Program-made: the position numbers and the translations under genes
Part shown: positions 1 through 6,617 of the stretch, piece by piece
How positions within the stretch are numbered: the first letter of the stretch is position 1
Layout of the letters: each line of letters opens with the position of its first letter
Origin: Lachnospiraceae bacterium
GTDB taxonomy: Bacteria; Bacillota; Clostridia; Lachnospirales; Lachnospiraceae
Assembly (NCBI GenBank): GCA_017448245.1
Contig: JAFSLV010000016.1
Coordinates: 1-57,354, forward strand
Reading direction: 5' to 3'
Length of the DNA: 57,354 nt
Notes under the pieces: generated by a model
The model's database searches: none
What the model was told of the DNA's origin: nothing
What the model saw: only the letters and a program-made list of their open reading frames with translations

Positions 1-101
1 AGGAAAAACAGCATGGACCGTCTGCGTCTTCCCCTGAGGCAGAGGATGGACACGATCAGCGGCGCGGCAATGCAGATGTAGATGTTTTCGATATAATTCA
101 T
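1..101 (-). CDS. PrsW-like intramembrane protease, N-terminal fragment
   Basis: Only the first 33 codons lie in the window, running off its left edge. The peptide begins MNYIENIYICIAAPL and continues with a hydrophobic stretch ending in an Arg cluster, which is a first membrane helix followed by a positive cytoplasmic loop. This start resembles PrsW-family glutamic intramembrane proteases of Clostridia, which cleave anti-sigma factors; the catalytic region is outside the window, so the family call is tentative. Its ATG overlaps the stop codon of the upstream gene (ATGA at 98-101), so translation is probably coupled. The place at the end of a sigma-factor operon fits a role in regulated proteolysis. 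It could also be an unrelated membrane protein. Confidence 0.5.
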   Translation of the reverse strand, partial: MNYIENIYICIAAPLIVSILCLRGRRRRSMLFF

Positions 102-712
102 TCCCGCACCGCCTTTCCAAGCGCCGGAAAGATGAGCGCAATACAAACGGTGTAGAGGGCGTCAAACCATAAGTACGGATTGGCGAGGGTATCGCCGTCA
201 AAGAAACAGGAGAGCGTCCACATGATATATTCAATCAGACAGTAAGCAACCACGGCGATAGAAAAGCACCTTTTTGCGCCGCCGTTTTCTTTCGTAAAGC
301 ATCCCGGCAGGGCGCGCCATAGCAAAAGCGTCATGAAAACGGCGGAGATCAGATTGCTCGCATAATCGCCCCAGCGCATGTAAAAGACGCACATGCCCCC
401 GGTAAAGACCGGGATAAGCCAAAGCATGGGGTGCCTGCCAAGGGGTCTTTCCCCCTGCATCTGCCGCAAAAGCAGCAGCAGGAACAGCCAGGCGGCATAC
501 CATGCCACCTCCGAGATATAGGAATACTGCGGCGTGGTATGATAAAAACCCAGATACAAAAGCCAGTACAGATCGCCCAGCGCAATGGCGGCATAGAAAA
601 GCGCAAGGGTGCCGTAGGCTTTGCTTTTTCTCCGCCAGGTTATGCCCAGAGAAGCAATGGCGAGGATCAGCGCCACGCCAAGCTGTACGGCGTTTTCAAT
701 CGTTTCGATCAT
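98..712 (-). CDS. conserved multi-pass membrane protein of the sigma-factor operon
   Basis: The protein has about 204 residues and some six or seven hydrophobic helices and no recognisable catalytic motif. I do not recognise a named family. The start at 712 (MIETIEN) has a GAGG nine bases upstream; an in-frame ATG at 721 is possible but has GAGG directly against it. The gene overlaps the end of the preceding two-helix protein and shares an ATGA overlap with the PrsW-like gene that follows. It lies between a small possible anti-sigma factor and a protease, so a role as sensor or accessory membrane component of the ECF sigma pathway is a reasonable guess from context only. Confidence 0.75.
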   Translation of the reverse strand: MIETIENAVQLGVALILAIASLGITWRRKSKAYGTLALFYAAIALGDLYWLLYLGFYHTTPQYSYISEVAWYAAWLFLLLLLRQMQGERPLGRHPMLWLIPVFTGGMCVFYMRWGDYASNLISAVFMTLLLWRALPGCFTKENGGAKRCFSIAVVAYCLIEYIMWTLSCFFDGDTLANPYLWFDALYTVCIALIFPALGKAVRE

Positions 713-1046
713 AGGCGTCATCCTCGTTTTCTTTATTCTTCTGCCATTTTCTCAAGCGGAAGCAGAATACCGTTACCGCGCATCCCAGCAAAAACGCCAC
801 AATGCCGATGACGATATAGCTAAGATAGCCGCTGCCGGAAAATATGCTGGCGCTCATGCTGCCCGTGTCGCCAGACAGGGGCGCTCCTTCTGTTACGGGC
901 ATCCAAAGAGCAAGCCCGATCACGAGCAAAAAGCAGGCAGCGCAGCTTGCAAACTGAATCAGCCGTACCCGGCGGTTTCTGTTTTCCTTTTCGATTTCAC
1001 CGGCTCTTTTATGCAGTGCGGCAAGCCGTTCATCATTCGTGCGCAT
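696..1046 (-). CDS. small two-helix membrane protein, possible anti-sigma factor
   Basis: The protein has 116 residues. The N-terminal 30 or so are highly charged and probably cytoplasmic, followed by two membrane segments (about 31-50 and 75-95) joined by a short Ser/Gly-rich extracytoplasmic loop, then a charged tail. It overlaps the 3' end of the ECF sigma gene by 14 bp and the next gene at its own 3' end, so the three are translationally linked. Small membrane proteins encoded directly after an ECF sigma gene are often its anti-sigma factor. No zinc-binding ZAS motif (HxxxCxxC) is visible, so this role is inferred from position alone. Confidence 0.7.
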   Translation of the reverse strand: MRTNDERLAALHKRAGEIEKENRNRRVRLIQFASCAACFLLVIGLALWMPVTEGAPLSGDTGSMSASIFSGSGYLSYIVIGIVAFLLGCAVTVFCFRLRKWQKNKENEDDAYDRND

Positions 1047-1587
1047 GACTTATCCCTTCTTTCAACAGTTCTTCCCGGAGCTTATTCTTTGCCCTTGTCA
1101 GGAGATGGTCTATTTTCTTTGTATTGACCTTCATAATCTCTGCTGCTTCGGCGTAGCTCATGTCTTCAAAATAGATCAGCCACAGCGCTTCTTTCAGCAG
1201 CGGATCGATCCGGTCAAGACATAGGTGCAAAATCCTCTTTTGTTCTTCTGCCGCCAGGTGTTCCTCTATGTATTCGCTTGCGGCAGGCTCATAGGCCAAA
1301 TCGTCCAGACTGAAAACGTCCGCACGCCTCCCCGAAAGAAAACGGAGGGCCAGATTGCGCGCGGTTTTGAACAGATAGGCTTTGAAGGCTCCTTCTTTTA
1401 TCCGCGGTTTCTTGACCATGATGCGGGCGAACGCCTCAACCATCATATCCTCGGCGTCCTGTCCGTCGTGGAGGATTGCTTGCAGATAAATCGTCAGGCT
1501 GTCTCCGTAACGCAACATGAGCGCATCGTAAGAAGCGGTGTCACCGTCAAGGAAGCGGCTGTATAGAATTTCGTCTTTTTCCGTCAT
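1033..1587 (-). CDS. ECF-type RNA polymerase sigma factor
   Basis: The protein has 184 residues from the start MTEKDEILYSRFLDGD. Region 2 is seen at about 10-75 (DALMLRYGDSLTIYLQ, then QDAEDMMVEAFARI), and region 4 at about 125-175 with the helix-turn-helix SYAEAAEIMKVNTKKIDHLL. This architecture belongs to sigma-70 family ECF factors, which redirect RNA polymerase to a small regulon in response to envelope or other stress. An upstream extension to 1695 is open, but the start at 1587 has an AGGAAG ribosome site and conserved family spacing. It overlaps the upstream helix-turn-helix gene by about 40 bp and the downstream membrane gene by 14 bp. Which stress it serves cannot be read from the sequence. 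Confidence 0.9.
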   Translation of the reverse strand: MTEKDEILYSRFLDGDTASYDALMLRYGDSLTIYLQAILHDGQDAEDMMVEAFARIMVKKPRIKEGAFKAYLFKTARNLALRFLSGRRADVFSLDDLAYEPAASEYIEEHLAAEEQKRILHLCLDRIDPLLKEALWLIYFEDMSYAEAAEIMKVNTKKIDHLLTRAKNKLREELLKEGISHAHE

Positions 1588-1765
1588 GCTTGCTTCCTCG
1601 CTTTTTTCTGGGATCGTCCGGCTTCCTGGCGCTCTCCGGAATCGCCCATGAACGGCCGAACCGCTCCACGCCGGGGATGCGCCCCTCAGTAACATACTGA
1701 TTGACGCGGCGCTCGGAGACGCCCCATTTATATGAAGTTTCCCGGATGGAAAGATAGCCCTTCAT
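1547..1765 (-). CDS. small helix-turn-helix DNA-binding protein
   Basis: The product has 72 residues and is the first gene of the sigma operon. Residues 1-45 form a MerR/excisionase-like winged helix: YLSIRETSYKWGVSERRVNQ is the helix-turn-helix, followed by a wing ending in GRSWAIPE. The Lys/Arg-rich tail after residue 48 overlaps the start of the ECF sigma gene in another frame. The start has GAGG eight bases upstream and is preceded by a good promoter at 1808-1836. It probably binds DNA as an operon regulator or, less likely, acts as an excisionase left over from a mobile element; proteins of this form are common beside ECF sigma genes in Clostridia. Confidence 0.8.
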   Translation of the reverse strand: MKGYLSIRETSYKWGVSERRVNQYVTEGRIPGVERFGRSWAIPESARKPDDPRKKRGSKHDGKRRNSIQPLP

Positions 1766-1807
1766 GGTTTTACCTCGCTGACAGGTTCATACAAAAATAC
1801 AGTTTAC

Positions 1808-1836
1808 ATTATATACGAATATCCGAAGGTTTTCAA
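1808..1836 (-). promoter_or_regulatory. sigma-A-type promoter of the sigma-factor operon
   Basis: On the minus strand the hexamers TTGAAA (1831-1836) and TATAAT (1808-1813) are separated by exactly 17 bp. Transcription would start near 1801, about 36 bases before the ATG at 1765. This is the best promoter match in the left end of the window. Confidence 0.75.
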
Positions 1837-1916
1837 GAGGGAGAGCGGAAGTTTCTGTGGTTTCCTGTCGAAAAGACGCTTAAAATCATAAGTTTTACAA
1901 GGTGGCAAGCAATGCA

Positions 1917-2030
1917 AACTTGTACAAGTTTGCGAATTTTGCGAGGCGGCCCGTAGGCCTAACCTCGCAAAAATGCTTGTTGGTGACATTTCCCCAAACC
2001 CCTGAGATCGTGAGTTTCACTCACGGCTGC
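1917..2030. other. oriT-like hairpin region, probable mobile-element remnant
   Basis: TTTTGCGAGG at 1937-1946 is perfectly complementary to CCTCGCAAAA at 1963-1972, with a second small stem (GGCC at 1948-1951 and 1956-1959) in the loop. It is followed by the motif TTGGTGACATTTCCCC (1980-1995) and a further hairpin, CGTGAG/CTCACG at 2009-2025. A strong hairpin followed closely by a short single-stranded nick-like motif is the usual form of a transfer origin, and the text resembles regions before mobilisation genes in Firmicute conjugative elements. No relaxase gene is present, so this would be a remnant. The remainder of the 1766-2131 gap holds the sigma-operon promoter and a terminator. Confidence 0.4.
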
Positions 2031-2090
2031 GCGTTCAAAGAACGCTGAATACCGCAAGCGGAGAAAAGCTACTGCCGCGCTTTTTCTATT

Positions 2091-2117
2091 GAAAAGAGCT
2101 GCCCCGAAGGACAGCCC
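2091..2117 (-). terminator. probable terminator of the abiE pair
   Basis: Read on the minus strand, GCTGTCC (complement of 2109-2115), loop TTCG and GGGCAGC (complement of 2098-2104) form a seven-base stem with one mismatch, followed by TCTTTTC. It lies about 15 bp after the abiEii stop codon. Confidence 0.5.
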
Positions 2118-2131
2118 TTGCTATGCAGTCG

Positions 2132-3109
2132 TTATATTTCCGGTGTTTCCTTTTGGACTGCGCCGCGTCCCCCGCATTTCCATAGCGCCATCGGATGATG
2201 AGCAATCCGCGCAAGAATGTCGGCGTCCTCAAAAAGCAATTCAGATTGATATTTCCCGTCGGCAAAGAACCGCCAGAAGGCAAGCTCCGCATCCTCCGGT
2301 TTGAGTATATCGGACAGATAGGTTTTTACCTGCTTCTGTGCATCGGCAAGGTCAAAATGTTCTCCGCGGCGAAGCACAGGCGTAAGGTCGGTCTTTATTC
2401 TTTGTGCCGCTATGTTACCGATCCCGTCGAGTTCGAAACACTCCGGCGTATTTTCAGAAGCAATCGCCGAATAGAACATGACGCACTTTTTGAAAAGCCG
2501 CTCCTGTGTTTCGTCGAACAATCCGTACTTCTGCATGTTGAACATATCGAAAAGATCACGCGGGGCGGCACGGTTCAAAAGCGCAACAGTCTTTGCAGCA
2601 AAGATTTCCATCGGATCAACACTTAATACCGTAAGCTTTTTATCGTTCCACGGCAAGTGAACCAACCTGCGGGAAACAGGCAGCACATGGCAGCGGAGCA
2701 TGTAGTTGATCTCTATTTTGAGATTGTCTTTCATTCCACCGGCATTGATATACTCATACACAAGGGAATCCAGCGCGTGGTATTGCTTTGACTTTAGGCT
2801 GAGTGAATATCCCGCAGCCTCCATATACTTTTGGATATGTGCATTGATCTGCTTTCTCTCCGCAAGCATAGGTTCCCGCGAGACATCTTTTGAAAAGTCG
2901 AGATCAATATCCACAGAAAGGCGGGGCAGATTGAAAATCGTCAGGTTGATTGCCGTGCCTCCTTTTAAGGCAAGGCTGTCCGCCAGCAGCGGATCGCTCT
3001 CCATATAGGCAAGGACGTCCGCGAGGCGGCAGACCTTTTCAAAAGTATCACGGACAAAGCCAAGCTCTTTGGCCTGCCTGTTTAGTTCCGCTTTGCTAAA
3101 TTCCAGCAT
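2132..3109 (-). CDS. abiEii: AbiEii-type nucleotidyltransferase toxin
   Basis: The protein has 325 residues. Residues 48-72 hold the AbiEii/DUF1814 nucleotidyltransferase signature: KGGTAINL, then the metal-binding SVDIDLDF with Asp67 and Asp69. AbiEii proteins are toxins of type IV toxin-antitoxin pairs that protect populations against phage; homologues add nucleotides to tRNA acceptor stems. It overlaps the last 14 bp of the antitoxin gene, the usual order for AbiE. The region is AT-richer than its surroundings and lies next to an oriT-like hairpin, which points to horizontal acquisition. The length is normal for the family and both key motifs are intact, so it is probably functional. Confidence 0.88.
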   Translation of the reverse strand: MLEFSKAELNRQAKELGFVRDTFEKVCRLADVLAYMESDPLLADSLALKGGTAINLTIFNLPRLSVDIDLDFSKDVSREPMLAERKQINAHIQKYMEAAGYSLSLKSKQYHALDSLVYEYINAGGMKDNLKIEINYMLRCHVLPVSRRLVHLPWNDKKLTVLSVDPMEIFAAKTVALLNRAAPRDLFDMFNMQKYGLFDETQERLFKKCVMFYSAIASENTPECFELDGIGNIAAQRIKTDLTPVLRRGEHFDLADAQKQVKTYLSDILKPEDAELAFWRFFADGKYQSELLFEDADILARIAHHPMALWKCGGRGAVQKETPEI

Positions 3110-3860
3110 GATAATTCACTCCTTTATCTACGATCTTGTTTGTATCTTTTGGACCTATCAACCGCCATTTCGGATGATATACAAAGCCTGCATGTTCTTT
3201 TGTCAGATAACGGTCAGATTTTGATATGCAACCCTCACAGGTCTCAAAGAAAGCATCCGTCAAATTAAGCTCTGCGCGAAACTGCTCCAGTAAGAAGCCT
3301 GTTTTCTGATAGAGAAAACCATTTTTATATTCCGCAAGAGCAAGAAGCAGCTTTTCTTCATTCAGGGAAGGTATAAGGGACAGGCAGCGCAGCAATTCTT
3401 CCAGTCCGCCTATTTTATCGACGGCATTGATACTGTCAATAACAGTCTGTTCTATTCCGGTCACCCGGACGCCACGCGCAGTTTCCTTTTGAACATTTCC
3501 CTTCGGGGCCACGCGACGATAAGTTATTCCGTCATATTCAAAGTCTTTGAAGCGGCTGTTTGTCGTAACATATACTTCGTAGAACACCTGATTTGCATAC
3601 CCATATACCTCAAAGGCGCTATGATGTGAAACACAGGCATCGGAAAATATCCTGCCTCCTATCTCATAGCGGGATAAGACAGGCTGCTTGTTTTCTATAC
3701 TTATCACGACATACAGGTCATGCCGCACCCGTTCGATATAGCCTTTTTTCTGATATTGTTGCAAGAGAGTAGCGACCGTGGCGTCACCCAAATGCAGGGC
3801 TTCGCCAAGCTCGGAGCGGGAAAAGCACCCCATATTTGCCATGCGCTCATAGTATTTCAT
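3096..3860 (-). CDS. abiEi: AbiEi-type antitoxin and autoregulator
   Basis: The protein has 254 residues from MKYYERM. The N-terminal 60 or so residues form a winged helix-turn-helix (SRSELGEALHLGDATVATLL), and the rest is the AbiEi C-terminal antitoxin domain with the typical HHSAFEVYGYANQVFYEVYV segment. In characterised AbiE systems this protein neutralises AbiEii and represses the operon by binding inverted repeats upstream. The start at 3860 is chosen because GGAGG lies at the right distance; a longer form from 3896 lacks a ribosome site and would run into the inverted repeat at 3881-3897. The promoter region holds three copies of an AT-rich motif that are good operator candidates. It overlaps abiEii by 14 bp. 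Confidence 0.87.
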   Translation of the reverse strand: MKYYERMANMGCFSRSELGEALHLGDATVATLLQQYQKKGYIERVRHDLYVVISIENKQPVLSRYEIGGRIFSDACVSHHSAFEVYGYANQVFYEVYVTTNSRFKDFEYDGITYRRVAPKGNVQKETARGVRVTGIEQTVIDSINAVDKIGGLEELLRCLSLIPSLNEEKLLLALAEYKNGFLYQKTGFLLEQFRAELNLTDAFFETCEGCISKSDRYLTKEHAGFVYHPKWRLIGPKDTNKIVDKGVNYHAGI

Positions 3861-3880
3861 CAGATACTCGCCTCCAGTTG

Positions 3881-4042
3881 TTTTTAATTTTAGCACAGAA
3901 AAACCTAAAAAGCAATACTATTGTGCGAAAATTAAAAATTCCGTTTGAAAAACCATTTGGATGGAGGATTTGGATCAAAGGGCTGTATAATCTTCTTTTT
4001 TAATTTTTGCACGATAATCGCTAAAAATAAGTATTATTGCGT
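3881..4042. promoter_or_regulatory. candidate AbiEi operator array
   Basis: TTTTTAATTTTAGCACA (3881-3897) is mirrored by TGTGCGAAAATTAAAAA (3922-3938), an inverted repeat with one odd base per arm. A third copy, TTTTTAATTTTTGCAC, lies at 3997-4012 in the same orientation as the first. The similarity between the first and third copies extends about 45 bases, each ending in an AATA(C/T)TATTG-like box, so the region contains a degenerate direct repeat spaced about 116 bp. AbiEi proteins are known to bind inverted repeats upstream of their operon. This is part of the gene-free stretch 3861-4395. Confidence 0.5.
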
Positions 4043-4058
4043 AAATACAAAAAAACAG

Positions 4059-4099
4059 AAAACGCTATGCAAATGAATCAATCATCTGCATAGCGTTTT
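4059..4099. terminator. bidirectional hairpin terminator
   Basis: AAAACGCTATGCA (4059-4071) is the perfect complement of TGCATAGCGTTTT (4087-4099), giving a 13-bp stem with A and T tracts on the two sides. It would stop transcription from either direction between the AbiE island and the gene at 4396-5130. Confidence 0.6.
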
Positions 4100-4237
4100 T
4101 CATTTTCCCGTCTACCCGGCAGAAGCCATTTTTGTTGATACTTCCCTATGGCTCTCTGCCTAACGACGGGGCGCTTGCGTAACCGGCAGGGGGGAACGTC
4201 TGTTTTATTTTACAATCAATTTAGGTTTTGCACAAAT

Positions 4238-4288
4238 AAAAAACACACTTTTCGTTTATTATAAAAATGAACGCGAAGTGTGTTTTTT
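4238..4288. terminator. large symmetrical hairpin, terminator-like
   Basis: AAAAAACACACTT (4238-4250) pairs perfectly with AAGTGTGTTTTTT (4276-4288); inside, CGTT and AACG pair again around an AT-rich loop. The stem has A/T tracts on both sides and can act in both directions. Together with the 4059-4099 hairpin it brackets about 140 bp (4100-4237) in which I see no gene. This could mark the edge of the acquired segment. Confidence 0.5.
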
Positions 4289-4330
4289 ACTTTGTGTTCG
4301 TGTCCCCTCAATTTATACTTTTTTCATACC

Positions 4331-4402
4331 GGGCCAACCGGCGCCCCCCGTCGGTTGGCCCCTCCTCCCAAAACCGGGACGCCTGCGGCGTCTTTTTATT
4401 TT
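4331..4402. terminator. paired hairpins after the hypothetical gene
   Basis: GGGCCAACCG (4331-4340) pairs with CGGTTGGCCC (4352-4361), a perfect 10-bp stem. GACGCC (4378-4383) pairs with GGCGTC (4387-4392), followed on the plus strand by TTTTTATTTT. The second hairpin has its T tract on the plus strand although the adjacent gene is on the minus strand, so it may block transcription entering from the left. Confidence 0.45.
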
Positions 4403-5130
4403 GCCTCTTCCAGCTCATCCTCCTGTTCCTTTGCAAAAAGCATCCTGAACAGGCTCTGTGCGGAATCCGCACGCACGGTTTCTCCGTTCAGCATGGCAAA
4501 GAAGCGTCCGGTCCCGTCCGCCTTCGTGTCGATGCCGAAATCAAAGGTCTTTTCTTCTTCCGCCAGACCCTTCTCGGCCTCTTCGATCGCCTTCATGGAC
4601 TCTTCGATCTGTTTGAACAACGCTTCTTTTTCCTCTTTGGTGCCGTACGCAAGCGTATGCATCTCTTCCTTTGTGAGCGTCACGGAATACTCGGAAGGCG
4701 TTTCCCCTTCCTTTTTTTCCGCTCCCTCGATACCAAAGGACGCATTGGCAAAGCGGGCCTTCAGTTCATCCAGTGCCTTGCCCTGCCGCGTAAAGCGGCG
4801 TTCCATTCCGGGATCCCTGACGGCCTTGTCCTCGAGCCAGCCAAGCATAAAACGCATCGACTCGGTGGGATTCCCCGTGGAGCCGGTGGTTTTCTTGATC
4901 TGCTTGTACTCGCGGTACGCCTTCGGATCCGTCACGCGCATCATCTCTTCGAAATGAGAGGCGCGGGCCGTGTCGTACGTCCTGAGTGTTGCGTCCGCCG
5001 CCTTTTCTTCAAACCCCTGCACCTTGTGTGCGGGCTTTGCCTCCCCGGCGGGCGGATCCTTACTGTACGGGAAACGGTAAGGTTCGACGTACGTACGGTT
5101 CACGTAGTTGTTGGTGATTTCCGTACTCAT
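4396..5130 (-). CDS. hypothetical soluble protein, Lys/Glu-rich C-terminal half
   Basis: The protein has 244 residues, no signal peptide and no membrane helix. The N-terminal part is Pro/Tyr-rich (VEPYRFPYSKDPP); residues 130-210 are strongly charged and likely helical; the end is acidic. I do not recognise the family. The start has an ideal AAGGAGGT site before ATG, so the gene is very likely translated well. It stands alone between terminators, with hairpins at 4331-4392 downstream and the permease gene upstream. The periodic charged sequence suggests a structural or cytoplasmic coiled-coil protein, but no function should be assigned. Confidence 0.75.
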   Translation of the reverse strand: MSTEITNNYVNRTYVEPYRFPYSKDPPAGEAKPAHKVQGFEEKAADATLRTYDTARASHFEEMMRVTDPKAYREYKQIKKTTGSTGNPTESMRFMLGWLEDKAVRDPGMERRFTRQGKALDELKARFANASFGIEGAEKKEGETPSEYSVTLTKEEMHTLAYGTKEEKEALFKQIEESMKAIEEAEKGLAEEEKTFDFGIDTKADGTGRFFAMLNGETVRADSAQSLFRMLFAKEQEDELEEAK

Positions 5131-5195
5131 TTTGATACCTCCTTGTAACAGATTCCGGAAAATCCTTTTTCCGGTCGGGTCTGCACGCTGCCGGA

Positions 5196-5222
5196 CAAAA
5201 AAACCGGAGAAGCCCCCCGGTG
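5196..5222 (-). terminator. rho-independent terminator of the AI-2E-type permease gene
   Basis: Read on the minus strand, ACCGG and CCGGT flank a G-rich loop and are followed by seven T residues. It lies about 85 bp after the permease stop codon at 5306. Confidence 0.7.
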
Positions 5223-5305
5223 TTTACCCCAAACAAATGTGCAGACAGATACAGATACTTTTACGCATCATATATCGGCGGATTTTCGTATTTTCGTAAC
5301 CTTTT

Positions 5306-6475
5306 TTACGAAGACGGGGGTGTGTCTTCCGTCAGACGCTCACGCTTCTTCTTTTCGAGAAACGGGAGCAGATAGTCGCGGTAGGAAAAATCGACGATGG
5401 CCGCCATCGGGATGGACAAAAGCACCCCGTAGATGCCGAAGACCCGGCCACCCACGATGAGAAAAACAAGAATCAGAACGCTGGATACGCCGAGCTGCCC
5501 GCCGAAGAGCCTGGGCTTGATGATGTAGCCGTCGACGGTCTGCAGGATGAGCGTGAATACGACAAACATCAGCGCGTACCAGGGATTGATCAGCAGCAGG
5601 ATAAAGCCGCCGATCACACCGCCCACGATCGGACCGAACGTCGGCGCGAGGTTGGTGACACCGACCACGACGGAGATCAGTACGGCATACGGAATCCTGA
5701 ACACCAGCATAAAGATCCAGTTGAGGATCCCCACGATCAGCGCATCGACCAGATCACAGAGGATATAGCGGATCAGGATTTCGTTGCAGTGCTTGACAAA
5801 ATCATGGAATTTCCCGTACTGCTCATCCGTAAGCGCCGCCTGAAAGAGACGCTTGATATTATCGATGATCCCCTTTTTGCCGAGCAGGAAATAGATCGAG
5901 AGGATAAACGCCAGCGTGCCGTTCATCAGTCGGATCATCAGATCCACACTGAAATTCATGATGCCGCGCCCGAAATCGAGCGTCGAGCCGGACAGCGAGC
6001 CGATGTTTTCCATGATCCAGCGGATCAGTCCCTCGACGGTCGTATCGAGCGAGCCGAAGAGATGGTTGATGTTTTCGGGATTGACGGGGAGCACGCCCGG
6101 TGTGTGAGACAACTGCACGCTCACTTCATTGAGCCATTCCTGAAAGGAGATAAAATAGATCTGCAGGTTGTTGATCAGCAAATTGACGGAATCAATGAGC
6201 TGCGGGATCAGAAAGAGCAATAAAAGGATCACAAAAAAGACAATCAGAAGGAGCGACAGCACCACGGCCAGCACACGCTTCCATTTGTCGGAAGATATTT
6301 TCTTTAATACGCGCCGTTCCAGAAGTCTTGCGATCGGATCGACCATATAGGCAATCGCCGCGCCGGCCGTCACCGGATAAAAGAAATTGAGAATCAGTCG
6401 CAGCCACCCGTGTTCGAGCGCAACATACAGCAGCACGCCCGCGCAGACCGCGAGTGCGTTGCCGAACCATCTCAT
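5306..6475 (-). CDS. AI-2E family transporter (UPF0118 permease)
   Basis: The protein has about 389 residues and the pattern of the AI-2E/PerM family: two N-terminal helices, a long periplasmic-type middle segment rich in amphipathic helix (about 70-150), then a cluster of C-terminal helices containing the conserved FGPIVGGVIGG and QTVDGYIIKP motifs. Members export or exchange small solutes such as autoinducer-2 or Na+/H+; the substrate here is unknown. The start is ambiguous: ATG at 6475 (MRWFGN) or at 6502; neither has a perfect ribosome site, and the shorter form matches the usual family start better. It is divergent from the phosphohexomutase gene. Confidence 0.88.
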   Translation of the reverse strand: MRWFGNALAVCAGVLLYVALEHGWLRLILNFFYPVTAGAAIAYMVDPIARLLERRVLKKISSDKWKRVLAVVLSLLLIVFFVILLLLFLIPQLIDSVNLLINNLQIYFISFQEWLNEVSVQLSHTPGVLPVNPENINHLFGSLDTTVEGLIRWIMENIGSLSGSTLDFGRGIMNFSVDLMIRLMNGTLAFILSIYFLLGKKGIIDNIKRLFQAALTDEQYGKFHDFVKHCNEILIRYILCDLVDALIVGILNWIFMLVFRIPYAVLISVVVGVTNLAPTFGPIVGGVIGGFILLLINPWYALMFVVFTLILQTVDGYIIKPRLFGGQLGVSSVLILVFLIVGGRVFGIYGVLLSIPMAAIVDFSYRDYLLPFLEKKKRERLTEDTPPSS

Positions 6476-6548
6476 TTTTCTTGAACCGCCGTTTCCCCTC
6501 ATACGGTTTTATCATATCACATTGCGGGGAGATTTGCATGGATTCGTG

Positions 6549-6577
6549 TTATAATCCGGACAAATTCATGCTATACT
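6549..6577 (+). promoter_or_regulatory. possible promoter of the phosphohexomutase gene
   Basis: A clear TATACT (6572-6577) is preceded, at 17 bp, by a weak TTATAA (6549-6554). Transcription would begin about 35 bp before the ribosome site of the gene starting at 6618. Confidence 0.4.
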
Positions 6578-6617
6578 GTTAGTAACGGAACATCGACAGT
6601 CGTTGGGAGGTTGTGCC

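Noticed and set aside
4267-5148. Long plus-strand open frame of 293 codons opposite the hypothetical gene
   Set aside because: It is the antisense shadow of 4396-5130. It has no ribosome site, is rich in Cys, Phe and Arg in a way typical of antisense frames, and crosses two hairpins.
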